A DNA stretch of 64,000 nucleotides from Flavobacterium limicola (GTDB lineage Bacteria > Bacteroidota > Bacteroidia > Flavobacteriales > Flavobacteriaceae): NCBI RefSeq assembly GCF_003634755.1, contig NZ_RBXA01000002.1, forward strand, positions 434,001 through 498,000, in the 5' to 3' direction. The notes beneath the pieces were generated by a model. That model ran no database searches. It saw only the letters and a program-made list of their open reading frames with translations, and had not been told where the DNA came from. Shown here piece after piece: positions 54,297 through 62,882 of this stretch. The stretch's first letter is position 1; each line of letters begins with the position of its first letter. Position numbers and translations under genes: made by a program.

Positions 54297-56273
54297 TTAG
54301 TATGCCAAAAGTTCTTTCAGGTCATTTTCGAAACGACCTTTTGGCAAATATTGATCTTCCAATGCTTTTGTAAATGGAATTGGAGTATCTAAACTTGCTA
54401 CTCGTTTTACGGGAGCATCTAAGTGTTTGAAACAGTTTTCCATTATCAAAGCCGAAATGTCGCTGGCAATTCCTCCAAACATACTGTCTTCCTGATAAAT
54501 AATCACTCTTCCCGTTTTCTTTACCGAGGCGAAAATAGCCTCCGTATCCAAAGGCTGTAAGGTTCTTAAATCCAATAAATCTGCAGAAATATCAGGATTT
54601 TTTGCTAAAGTATCCAAAGCCCAATGCACTGCCGCACCAAACGAAATAATTGTAACCTGATTTCCTTCTTTCAACAAAGCCGCTTTTCCTAATGGAATCG
54701 TATAATAATCGGTAGGGACCTCTTGGTAAACGCTTCTGTACAATTGCTTGTGTTCAAAAAACAAAACAGGATTCGGGTCGTTTATGGAAGTATTCAACAA
54801 TCCTTTCGCATCAAAAGGAAATGCTGGGTAAACCACTTTTAGTCCCGGAGTTTTAGTAAACCAAGCTTCATTAGTTTGCGAGTGAAAAGGTCCCGCTTGT
54901 GTTCCGCCACCGCAAGGCATTCTAACTACAACATCTGCTTTTTCCAACCAACGGTAATGAGATTTAGCTAATAAATTGACAATTGGATTAAATCCTGTGG
55001 AAACAAAATCAGCAAACTGCATTTCCACAATCGCTTTGTATCCATTAATCGACAATCCCATTCCTGCCGAAACCACTGCACTTTCACAAATGGGTGTATT
55101 GATAATACGCTCTTTGCCAAACTGTGCTACAAAACCATCTGTAATTTTGAAAGCTCCACCATATTCAGCAATATCCTGACCCATGATTACTGAGTTTTCA
55201 TGTCGCTCCATTGATTGTCTCAAACTGGTAGAAATCGCATCTATAAAACGAATATTTTCTTTTTTTTCTGTAGGATTAACTTGCTCAAATACATACGGTT
55301 TATAAACATCATTTAGTTCTTCACTTAAAGTAGCTTCAATTTCCGGTTCAGCATTGGCAATAGCCAGACTTTCATCGATATCCTTCTTTATTTCAGCATG
55401 TAAAGCAGCATCAAAATCAGCTGTAAGAACTCCGTTTTCTGCCAAATAATTTCTATAATTTTCTACTGGATCTTTAATCGCCCACATATCCATCAACTCT
55501 TGAGGAACATATTTGATTCCACTCGCCTCTTCGTGCCCGCGCATTCTGAAGGTTTTGAATTCTAATAAGACCGGACGTGGATTTTCTTTCATCGAAGTCT
55601 TTAATTCAGATAACAAATTAAACACTTCAAGTATATTATTTCCATCAACAATATGACTTTCCATTCCGTAGCCTTTCCCTTTATCAGCAAGGTTCTCGCA
55701 ACGGTATTGCTCGTTTGTAGGAGTTGATAATCCATAACCATTATTTTCGATGACAAACATCACCGGCAATTCCCAAACCGAAGCAATATTCAACGCTTCA
55801 TGAAAATCGCCTTCGCTTGTTGCTCCTTCACCAGTAAAAACAGCGGTTACTTTTCCGTTTTTCTTTAGTTTGTTGGCCAATGCGATTCCGTCAGCAACGC
55901 CTAATTGCGGACCTAAATGCGAAATCATTCCAATAATCTTGTATTGTTGGGTTCCAAAGTGAAAACTGCGATCACGACCTTTGGTAAAACCATTAGCTTT
56001 GCCTTGCCATTGTGAAAAAAGACGGTACAACGGAATATCTCTTCCGGTGAAAACTCCAAGATTTCTATGCATTGGCAAAATGTACTCATCCGAATCTAAA
56101 ACTGCTGTGACACCAACAGAAATAGCCTCTTGACCAATTCCAGAGAACCATTTAGATACCTTTCCCTGACGAATAAGAATCAACATCTTTTCCTCAATAA
56201 GTCTTGGTTTGAGTATTCTTTTATATAAATCTAGTAATTGATTGTCAGTAAGATTTTTTCTATCGAAGATCAT
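54297..56273 (-). CDS. Branched-chain 2-oxoacid dehydrogenase E1, alpha and beta fused
   Basis: 658 residues. The N-terminal half is the E1 alpha subunit with ThDP motif TGEGATSEGDFHEALN ... VIENNGYGLSTP and the phosphorylation-loop-like RMRGHEEASG. The C-terminal half (from about 330) is E1 beta (IMGQDIAEYGGAFKITDGF, TPICESAVVSAGMGLSING, YQEDSMFGGIASDISALIME). The fused form is common in Bacteroidetes. It decarboxylates 2-oxoisovalerate and relatives, giving branched acyl-CoA for branched fatty acids. Pyruvate is an alternative substrate. E2 and E3 are not in the window. Confidence 0.88.
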   Translation of the reverse strand: MIFDRKNLTDNQLLDLYKRILKPRLIEEKMLILIRQGKVSKWFSGIGQEAISVGVTAVLDSDEYILPMHRNLGVFTGRDIPLYRLFSQWQGKANGFTKGRDRSFHFGTQQYKIIGMISHLGPQLGVADGIALANKLKKNGKVTAVFTGEGATSEGDFHEALNIASVWELPVMFVIENNGYGLSTPTNEQYRCENLADKGKGYGMESHIVDGNNILEVFNLLSELKTSMKENPRPVLLEFKTFRMRGHEEASGIKYVPQELMDMWAIKDPVENYRNYLAENGVLTADFDAALHAEIKKDIDESLAIANAEPEIEATLSEELNDVYKPYVFEQVNPTEKKENIRFIDAISTSLRQSMERHENSVIMGQDIAEYGGAFKITDGFVAQFGKERIINTPICESAVVSAGMGLSINGYKAIVEMQFADFVSTGFNPIVNLLAKSHYRWLEKADVVVRMPCGGGTQAGPFHSQTNEAWFTKTPGLKVVYPAFPFDAKGLLNTSINDPNPVLFFEHKQLYRSVYQEVPTDYYTIPLGKAALLKEGNQVTIISFGAAVHWALDTLAKNPDISADLLDLRTLQPLDTEAIFASVKKTGRVIIYQEDSMFGGIASDISALIMENCFKHLDAPVKRVASLDTPIPFTKALEDQYLPKGRFENDLKELLAY

Positions 56274-56388
56274 TTTTTCGGTTTTATAGTATGGTTCAAA
56301 GATAAAAAAATATAACAGTTTAGTATTATTTTGTTATATTTTTTTATATTGTTTATAAGTTTTAAAATTCAGATATAAAATTATTCTT

Positions 56389-56396
56389 TACATTTG
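56389..56396 (+). promoter_or_regulatory. Predicted -7 element of the oxygenase gene
   Basis: TACATTTG fits TAnnTTTG, 49 bp before the ATG at 56445. No clear -33 TTTG at normal spacing. Confidence 0.4.
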
Positions 56397-56444
56397 TATC
56401 TGCAAGGTTTTTGACCTTCAAGTTATTAAAAAATATTTAAAAGT

Positions 56445-57395
56445 ATGCAAAACATTCCTAGTGTTGACTTGCGTGATTTCCTTTCGGACGACCCGAAACG
56501 TAAACAAAAATTTGTAAATGAAATCGGAAGTGCATTTGAAGATATTGGCTTCGTAGCACTCAAAGGGCATTTTTTAAACGACCAGTTGGTTGATGAATTG
56601 TATGGTGAAATCAGAAATTTTTTCGCTTTACCTTTAGAAACAAAACACAGTTATGAAATCCCTGGCATTGGCGGACAAAGAGGGTATGTTTCTTTTGGAA
56701 CAGAGCATGCCAAAGGCAGAAAAGAAGGTGATTTGAAGGAATTTTGGCACTTTGGACAATATGTGTCTGAAGATTCAAAATACGCTTCAGAGTATCCAGA
56801 AAACGTAGAAGTTAAAGAACTTCCCCGTTTTAATGTTGTAGGTAAAGAGGCATATCAAATGCTAGAAAAAACAGGAGTTTATGTTTTGAGAGCTTTGGCT
56901 TTACACCTTGGTTTAGATGAATTTTATTTTGACCAGTATGCCAAAGACGGAAATTCAATCTTAAGACCTATTCATTACCCACCAATCACATCTGAACCAG
57001 CAAACGCAATTCGTGCTGCTGCTCACGGTGATATCAACTTGATTACTTTATTGATGGGTGCTCAAGGAAAAGGATTGCAAGTACAAAATCACAACGGAGA
57101 ATGGATTGATGCCATTGCTGAACAGGATGAATTAGTAATTAATGTGGGTGATATGTTATCGCGTCATACTAATAACAAATTAAAATCGACCATTCATCAA
57201 GTGGTAAACCCACCAAGAGAATTATGGGGAACTTCACGTTATTCTATTCCGTTTTTTATGCATCCGGTGAGTGACATGAAATTGGATTGTTTGGAAAACT
57301 GTATTGATGCTGAAAATCCAAAAAAATTCGAAGATATCACCGCGGGAGCTTATTTATACGAACGTTTAGTAGATTTAGGCCTTATTAAAAAATAA
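56445..57395 (+). CDS. Isopenicillin-N-synthase-family 2OG-Fe(II) oxygenase
   Basis: 316 residues. The iron ligands are His and Asp in AAHGDINLITLL and His in LKSTIHQVVNPP; the 2-oxoglutarate-binding Arg-x-Ser is RYSIPFFMHP. N-terminal DIOX_N part includes FEDIGFVALKGH. Substrate unknown; relatives in bacteria hydroxylate or desaturate small molecules. It stands alone, with a terminator after it. Confidence 0.88.
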   Translation: MQNIPSVDLRDFLSDDPKRKQKFVNEIGSAFEDIGFVALKGHFLNDQLVDELYGEIRNFFALPLETKHSYEIPGIGGQRGYVSFGTEHAKGRKEGDLKEFWHFGQYVSEDSKYASEYPENVEVKELPRFNVVGKEAYQMLEKTGVYVLRALALHLGLDEFYFDQYAKDGNSILRPIHYPPITSEPANAIRAAAHGDINLITLLMGAQGKGLQVQNHNGEWIDAIAEQDELVINVGDMLSRHTNNKLKSTIHQVVNPPRELWGTSRYSIPFFMHPVSDMKLDCLENCIDAENPKKFEDITAGAYLYERLVDLGLIKK

Positions 57396-57418
57396 AACTT
57401 AAATTTACGTCAAATACT

Positions 57419-57456
57419 AAAAGACATTAAGTTTATGCTTAATGTCTTTTGTTTTT
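57419..57456 (+). terminator. Rho-independent terminator after the oxygenase gene
   Basis: AAAAGACATTAAG (57419-57431) pairs with CTTAATGTCTTTT (57438-57450), 6-nt loop, then GTTTTTT. Confidence 0.9.
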
Positions 57457-57501
57457 TACCAATTTAAATCAGCATTATCTGCGTTCAAAATATAGACTGT
57501 T

Positions 57502-57831
57502 ATGGATTTACAAGACCAATTAAAAAACCTTTTTCCAGATCACGAGCCATCGCCGGAGGAAGCTATTGAAGAAGTGGCGCACGAATTATATGTTCAAAAA
57601 GAACCTATGATTTGCAAATTTGAAAAACGAAAAGGAAAAGCGACCACTATAATTGAAGGTTATGAAGGAACCGACGAAGATTTTAAAATTTTGGCCAAAG
57701 AAATAAAAACAAAATTGAGCGTTGGCGGAACTTTCAAAGACGATTCCATTATCATTCAAGGCGATTATCGCGATAAAATAATGACTATTTTAAAAGAAAA
57801 AGGATTTAAAGTAAAACGTGTTGGAGGTTAG
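57502..57831 (+). CDS. SUI1/YciH-family translation initiation factor
   Basis: 109 residues. The eIF1/SUI1 fold is seen in CKFEKRKGKATTIIEGYEGT, LAKEIKTKLSVGGTFKDDSI and IIQGDYRDKIMTILKEKGFK. Bacterial YciH proteins bind the 30S subunit and are thought to influence initiation fidelity or stress translation. It is followed by a spacer with a palindromic repeat and then the nucleoside phosphorylase gene. Confidence 0.92.
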   Translation: MDLQDQLKNLFPDHEPSPEEAIEEVAHELYVQKEPMICKFEKRKGKATTIIEGYEGTDEDFKILAKEIKTKLSVGGTFKDDSIIIQGDYRDKIMTILKEKGFKVKRVGG

Positions 57832-57838
57832 AAAAAGT

Positions 57839-57894
57839 GTTCAGAGTTTAGCTATTAGCATTCAGTTGAGCAACTTGAAACCTTAAACATTAAA
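57839..57894. repeat. AT-rich repeat between yciH-like and nucleoside phosphorylase genes
   Basis: The right part GAGCAACTTGAAACCTTAAA (from 57868) closely matches GAGCAACTTTAAACATTAAA in the hisB-hisH spacer and CAACAACTTTAAACCTTAAA in the ilvB-ilvN spacer. Confidence 0.6.
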
Positions 57895-57905
57895 CAAAAA
57901 AAATA

Positions 57906-58775
57906 ATGATACAATCATCAGAATTAATATTAAATCCAGACGGTAGCGTATACCATTTGAATTTAAAACCAGAACATATTGCACACGATATCATCTTTGT
58001 AGGAGATCAAAATCGCGTGGAGAAAATCACACAATTTTTTGACAGCATTGAATTTTCGACACAAAAAAGAGAATTCAAAACCCAAACCGGGATTTTCAAA
58101 GGCAAGCGAATTACAGTAATGTCCACAGGAATTGGTCCTGATAATATCGATATCGTCATCAATGAGCTAGATGCTTTGGTCAATATTGATTTGGAAACCC
58201 GCCAACCAAAAGAAAAACTAACTTCTTTAAACATCATCCGCATTGGGACTTCGGGTTCTTTACAAGCCGATATTCCTGTGGACAGTTTTGTGTTGTCTAA
58301 ATTCGGATTAGGATTGGATAACATGCTCCGCTCCTATTTGATTGACGAAGTTTCGAATCTGGAAATGGAAGATGCTTTTGTGAAACACACCAATTGGGAT
58401 TTACGAAAAGGTAAACCATACGTAATCGCTTGTTCCGAAAAACTGGAAAAAATCGTTGAAAGCGACAAAATGCACAAAGGAATTACCGCAACTGCTGGTG
58501 GTTTTTACGGTCCACAAGGTCGCGTGTTGCGTTTAAATATTCAAGATGAAGAATTGAATTCTAAAATGGATAATTTTGAATTTGGTGACAACCAAATCAC
58601 AAACTTAGAAATGGAAACCGCAGCAATTTATGGACTTTCGGCACTTTTAGGACATCAAGCATTGTCATTAAACGCTATAATTGCGAATCGTGCTTCCGGA
58701 ACTTTTAGTGAAGATCCATACAAAGCCGTTGATGAATTGATTGCGTATACATTAGAAAAAATTGCTTTAGGATAG
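57906..58775 (+). CDS. Nucleoside phosphorylase (uridine phosphorylase-like)
   Basis: 289 residues of the PNP/UDP phosphorylase family. RIGTSGSLQADIPVDSFV binds phosphate and NLEMETAAIYGLSALLGH holds the ribose-binding Met-Glu. It cleaves nucleosides with phosphate for salvage. Uridine is the likely substrate by family; purine nucleosides or 5'-methylthioadenosine cannot be excluded. A palindromic repeat precedes it. Confidence 0.85.
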   Translation: MIQSSELILNPDGSVYHLNLKPEHIAHDIIFVGDQNRVEKITQFFDSIEFSTQKREFKTQTGIFKGKRITVMSTGIGPDNIDIVINELDALVNIDLETRQPKEKLTSLNIIRIGTSGSLQADIPVDSFVLSKFGLGLDNMLRSYLIDEVSNLEMEDAFVKHTNWDLRKGKPYVIACSEKLEKIVESDKMHKGITATAGGFYGPQGRVLRLNIQDEELNSKMDNFEFGDNQITNLEMETAAIYGLSALLGHQALSLNAIIANRASGTFSEDPYKAVDELIAYTLEKIALG

Positions 58776-58868
58776 AGAAATTAATTTTCAAAACCGTACC
58801 CATTTGTAGTTTTAAAAAAGTGCTTTTAATTTTTTTAAAACTACATTTGTTTTTAGAACAAAACGCTA

Positions 58869-59993
58869 ATGAAAATAATACTTACAGGTGCAACAGGAGT
58901 TCTGGGATCTCACATCATGTACGAAATTCTGGAACTTTTCATCAATACTAAAATGGATGGAAAACTTTTTATAATTGCCCGAAATAAAGGAAAAAAATCT
59001 GCTTTAGATCGCATAAACGAACTTTTATCCAGCAGTTATACGCCAAAAATTATAAAAGACAAAGGAATCGCAAAACTGCACGAATACATTGAAATCATTG
59101 ATACTGATTTGGCTGTTATCCAGGACACTTTTTCAAGCCAAATAAAAGATGCTTATTTTATCCATTCGGCGGGATTCGTTAATTTATCTACCGATGAAGA
59201 ACAACGCGAAAAGATTTTTGACGAAAACACCAAAATCACAAAATCCATTTTCAATCTTTTTAATCCTTTCATAAAAAAGTTTGTTTACATCGGGACTGCT
59301 TTTTCATCGGGAAACCGAAAAGGATTAATTGACAATGATTTTCATAGTTTAGGATTCGAACCGGAGCATCGCAATGCTTATGAGAATGCTAAATTCCACT
59401 CGGAAAATTTTATAGCTCAAGAATGTAAAAAAATAAATTTGCCTTTTCAAATTCTGCGTCCAAGTGTGATTGGAGGCAAAATGTTAGGAACAGAAAATCC
59501 GTATTTTATATCGAAATATATAGTTTTTTATCTTTTGGCTAAATTCTTTCACTTCACTTCCCAACGAAAAGGAAATCAAGAAAATGTGCGTTTTATCGTC
59601 AATGAAGACACCGTTTTGAATATTATTCCTGTCGATTATGTCGCAAAAGTGATTTTAAACACATTTCAAAGAGACGATATAGAACAGCTTAATATTGTTC
59701 ATAATACAAGTTTCAATATGGTAAATGGATTGCGGTTGATCATGAAGGAAGTTGGTTACTCTAATTTTACTTTGATACAAAATTCGTTAGACTTTAAATA
59801 CAAAAACACAATCGAAAAATTGTATTATGAAAGTATTGGAAAACACTTAAGCCCTTATTTCACAACAGCTGCGAATGAATACGATACCACTTTGTTGGAA
59901 TCCATTCTGGAAATACCAAAACTAGATGAGGAGTCGTTTACTAATATGATTCGGTATGCAAGATTGAATAATTTTAAAGATATTAACGTGTAA
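58869..59993 (+). CDS. NAD(P)-dependent SDR protein (thioester-reductase/NAD_binding_4-like)
   Basis: 374 residues, extended SDR. ILTGATGVLGSHIMYEILEL is the nucleotide-binding motif and AYENAKFHSE carries the YxxxK pair; the threonine/serine of the active site is in VYIGTAFSSGN. The extended shape and the IHSAGFVNLS segment resemble fatty acyl-CoA reductase-like domains. Substrate unknown, probably a thioester or lipid-linked compound. Followed 5 bp later by a dispersed repeat. Confidence 0.78.
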   Translation: MKIILTGATGVLGSHIMYEILELFINTKMDGKLFIIARNKGKKSALDRINELLSSSYTPKIIKDKGIAKLHEYIEIIDTDLAVIQDTFSSQIKDAYFIHSAGFVNLSTDEEQREKIFDENTKITKSIFNLFNPFIKKFVYIGTAFSSGNRKGLIDNDFHSLGFEPEHRNAYENAKFHSENFIAQECKKINLPFQILRPSVIGGKMLGTENPYFISKYIVFYLLAKFFHFTSQRKGNQENVRFIVNEDTVLNIIPVDYVAKVILNTFQRDDIEQLNIVHNTSFNMVNGLRLIMKEVGYSNFTLIQNSLDFKYKNTIEKLYYESIGKHLSPYFTTAANEYDTTLLESILEIPKLDEESFTNMIRYARLNNFKDINV

Positions 59994-59997
59994 TTTT

Positions 59998-60126
59998 AGG
60001 AGCTATTTCCTGCTACACGTTGCAAATGAAATTCACTGAGCTCAAATAAAAATAAAAGTATGGTGAAGTAATCTTTTCCTTTTTAAAGAAAAAAGAAAAA
60101 GGATTTTCACTGCTATTAGGGCTAAA
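59998..60126. repeat. Flavobacterial intergenic repeat copy 2 (AGGAGCTA ... AGGGCTAAA)
   Basis: Begins AGGAGCTATTTCCTGCTACA and ends with AGGGCTAAA (60118-60126). It shares both ends with the 20613-20702 copy but has a different interior, with an imperfect CCTTTTT/AAAAAGG stem. It starts 5 bp after a stop codon. Confidence 0.65.
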
Positions 60127-60155
60127 TCGTTAACCATGAAATTTTAAATAAAAAT

Positions 60156-60683
60156 ATGAATCTTATTTTAGAAACCAACCGTTTGATTTTAAGGGAAATG
60201 CTATTTTCAGACGACGAAGCTTTATTTGAAATGGACAGTAATCCTAAAGTTCATCAATATCTTTGGAACAAACCATTGACGGATATTAGCGAAGTACATT
60301 CGTATATCGAATCTGTAAGAACGCAATATATTCAAAATAATATTGGGCGATTTGTTGTTATTTTGAAAGAAACCGAAGAATTAATTGGTTGGGCCGGATT
60401 AAAATATAACACCGAATTGGTGAATAATAAAATTCATTTCTATGATATTGGCTATCGGTTGAACGAGAAATTCTGGGGAAAAGGATATGCCAGTGAAGCC
60501 AGTTTTGCATGGCTGGATTATGGTTTTAATGTTATGAAAATCAAAATCATGGAAGCAGCAGCACACACAGATAATATCGCATCAAACAGAATATTACAAA
60601 AAATTGGACTGAAAATGACTGAAAAATATCTGGAAGATGGTGTTTCTTGGAATTGGTACGAATTAGAAAATCCTAACCTATAA
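60156..60683 (+). CDS. GNAT-family N-acetyltransferase (RimJ-like)
   Basis: 175 residues. LILETNRLILREMLFSDDEA, then GYRLNEKFWGKGYASEASFA (acetyl-CoA-binding loop) and AHTDNIASNRILQKIGLKM are typical of the RimJ/RimL branch, which acetylates protein N-termini or small amines. Substrate unknown. The stop overlaps the ATG of the next gene by one base, so the two are co-translated. Confidence 0.88.
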   Translation: MNLILETNRLILREMLFSDDEALFEMDSNPKVHQYLWNKPLTDISEVHSYIESVRTQYIQNNIGRFVVILKETEELIGWAGLKYNTELVNNKIHFYDIGYRLNEKFWGKGYASEASFAWLDYGFNVMKIKIMEAAAHTDNIASNRILQKIGLKMTEKYLEDGVSWNWYELENPNL

Positions 60684-61534
60684 TGAAAACAATAAAAATA
60701 GCTGGAGTTCCAGAACATTTCAATCTTCCTTGGCATTTAGCCATAGAAAATGGAGATTTTGAAAAAGAAAATATCGATTTGCAATGGACAGATGTTCCCG
60801 AAGGAACTGGAAAAATGTGCCAAATGCTTCGTGATGGTGAAACTGATATTGCGGTAATCCTAACCGAAGGAATTGTAAAAGATATCGTTGCAGGAAATCC
60901 AAGCAAAATAGTTCAGGTGTATGTGGAAAGCCCATTAATTTGGGGAATTCACGTAGCGGCAAGCTCTAATTATAAGACGTTAGCTGATTTAGAAAACAAA
61001 AAAGTTGCCATTTCCAGATTGGGTTCTGGTTCTCAATTAATGGCGTATGTCAATGCTGACAATCAAGGATGGAAAACTGATAATCTGGAATTTGAAATCG
61101 TAAACACTATCGACGGCGCTGTTGAAGCGTTGACAAATGGAAATGCCGATTATTTTATGTGGGAACGTTTTATGACGAAACCATTAGTTGACAAAGGTGT
61201 TTTCCGACGAATTGCTGATTGCCCTACTCCTTGGCCTTGTTTTGTAATAGCAGTTCGAGAAGAAGTTTTGGAAAAAAATCCAGTTCTTATTTCAAAAATT
61301 CTGGAGATCATTAATCAAACTACAGAAGATTTTAAAGAAATTCCGAATATTGATAAAACGTTGGCTTTAAAGTATCATCAAAAAATGGAAGATATTCAAG
61401 AATGGCTTTCATTAACACAATGGTCACAAAAGCCATTATCAGTAGAAATGTTAAACAAAGTTCAAAATCAACTTTTTCAACTTAAAATTATCGATAAAAA
61501 AGGTACTTTTGAGGATATTGTAAAAACAGTCTAG
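60683..61534 (+). CDS. Periplasmic-binding-fold protein without signal peptide
   Basis: 283 residues of the SsuA/THI5-like substrate-binding fold (KIAGVPEHFNLPWHLAIENG, LADLENKKVAISRLGSGSQL, NADYFMWERFMTKPLVDKG). There is no signal peptide or lipobox, and no ABC permease or ATPase gene nearby. It may bind a ligand in the cytosol, or act as a THI5-type or regulatory protein. Begins one base before the GNAT stop, suggesting joint function with that enzyme. Confidence 0.8.
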   Translation: MKTIKIAGVPEHFNLPWHLAIENGDFEKENIDLQWTDVPEGTGKMCQMLRDGETDIAVILTEGIVKDIVAGNPSKIVQVYVESPLIWGIHVAASSNYKTLADLENKKVAISRLGSGSQLMAYVNADNQGWKTDNLEFEIVNTIDGAVEALTNGNADYFMWERFMTKPLVDKGVFRRIADCPTPWPCFVIAVREEVLEKNPVLISKILEIINQTTEDFKEIPNIDKTLALKYHQKMEDIQEWLSLTQWSQKPLSVEMLNKVQNQLFQLKIIDKKGTFEDIVKTV

Positions 61535-61555
61535 ATTACTGTTTTTATTTTTACT

Positions 61556-62488
61556 ATGATAAAAATAAAAGAAATTAATTTTCAGGGTATAAAACAGCGA
61601 TTCCAGGTCAAAAAACCTTGGGACGACGTTATTATTTTTATTCTGAACATATTAATTGCCATTCCGGTTTTTATCATCTTGCATCAAAACTTAATCAACC
61701 CAAATTGGCCTCTTAATATTGACCGGGTAGTGCTGTTTTTGGTGATGATTGTAATAATTCAAATTATCCTTCGGTTCTTGCGAACGATTATCCTCTTTTG
61801 TATTATTTTGTATTTATTGGTTTTAGTGTACGGTTCTACAATTGGAAACTATGGATTTAACAGCGTTTTTGAAGATTATAATTCGATAATGTACACGATG
61901 TCTGACAATCCATATCCACAAGATATTATCATTGCAAAATTGCTTCCGTTTCCCAATAAATCAAAAATTATCAATGCCATCGAATATCAAAATCCAAAAA
62001 TCAGGAATTTTGCGGTTATGGCTACTACGAAACATTTTAAAGACATAAAAGGATATTCTGATTATAGAACGATCATACAATGCTTTGCCGTTTTCAAGGA
62101 AATAAATAGCCGATGGAACTACGTAAGCGATCCAAAAGCACGTGATTATATTGCTACGGCTACAGAATCACTGCTTTATTTTTCTGGAGATTGCGATGAT
62201 CATTCCATATTAATGGCTGCCAGTATCAAATCTATTGGTGGAACTCCCCGATTAATTCATACTACTGGACATATTTACCCAGAAATACTGATAGGATCTC
62301 TTACTGATTTAGAAAAAGTCAATTTTCTAATCAAAAATGTATTATTTGCCAACGAAAGCAATGATCAAAAACTTCATTATCACGTTGACGAGCGTGGTCA
62401 AATCTGGATGAATTTGGATTATACTGCCAAGTATCCCGGTGGACCTTTTATGTCTGAAGAAATTCTAGGTGCTTTGACATTAGATTAA
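61556..62488 (+). CDS. Membrane protein with transglutaminase-like domain
   Basis: 310 residues. Residues about 28-100 contain two or three hydrophobic helices; a transglutaminase-like cysteine protease domain follows, with Cys in LYFSGDCDDHSILMAA, His in HYHVDERGQIW and Asp in MNLDYTAKYPGGP. The membrane-anchored TGM fold is widespread in Bacteroidetes with unclear role, perhaps peptide or cell-wall processing. Separated by 21 bp from the binding-protein gene, so it may belong to the same unit. Confidence 0.78.
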   Translation: MIKIKEINFQGIKQRFQVKKPWDDVIIFILNILIAIPVFIILHQNLINPNWPLNIDRVVLFLVMIVIIQIILRFLRTIILFCIILYLLVLVYGSTIGNYGFNSVFEDYNSIMYTMSDNPYPQDIIIAKLLPFPNKSKIINAIEYQNPKIRNFAVMATTKHFKDIKGYSDYRTIIQCFAVFKEINSRWNYVSDPKARDYIATATESLLYFSGDCDDHSILMAASIKSIGGTPRLIHTTGHIYPEILIGSLTDLEKVNFLIKNVLFANESNDQKLHYHVDERGQIWMNLDYTAKYPGGPFMSEEILGALTLD

Positions 62489-62882
62489 TTTTTTTCAGTT
62501 TCCCTTGAAAAAAATCCAATCTTATTCCTGTCAAAATTTTTAATAGACCGTCATACATAACTCTATTTATATAATTTTATAAATCTTAAATTATGATTTT
62601 ATAAAAGAGTTAAATCTACTATCGTTAATAGCGTTTAACTCTAGGATGCCAATGTGTAATCCTAACTGGCAGAATTTTAAAAAATTCAATGTATTAGCAG
62701 GGTAATATACTTTCAATTTAAATTTGAAAAAGGTAATTTTGTGCTTCTAATCTTTTGACTTAAAGTGAATAAATTTTCAAACTGAAAATTGTAAATTTTT
62801 GATATTAAATTACATAGAAAATATTAAACAAGACCAGCATTAGTTAAATCAATAATTAATTACAAAATTGGAAAATAAAGAA
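62489..62882. other. 394-bp leader region with stacked hairpins before the FAD-monooxygenase gene
   Basis: No supported ORF. AGAGTTAAA (62606-62614) pairs with TTTAACTCT (62634-62642); TAGGAT (62642-62647) pairs with ATCCTA (62659-62664); and GCCA (62648) could alternatively pair with TGGC (62667-62670). Overlapping, competing stems are typical of a structured leader, though this is by eye only. Confidence 0.4.
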
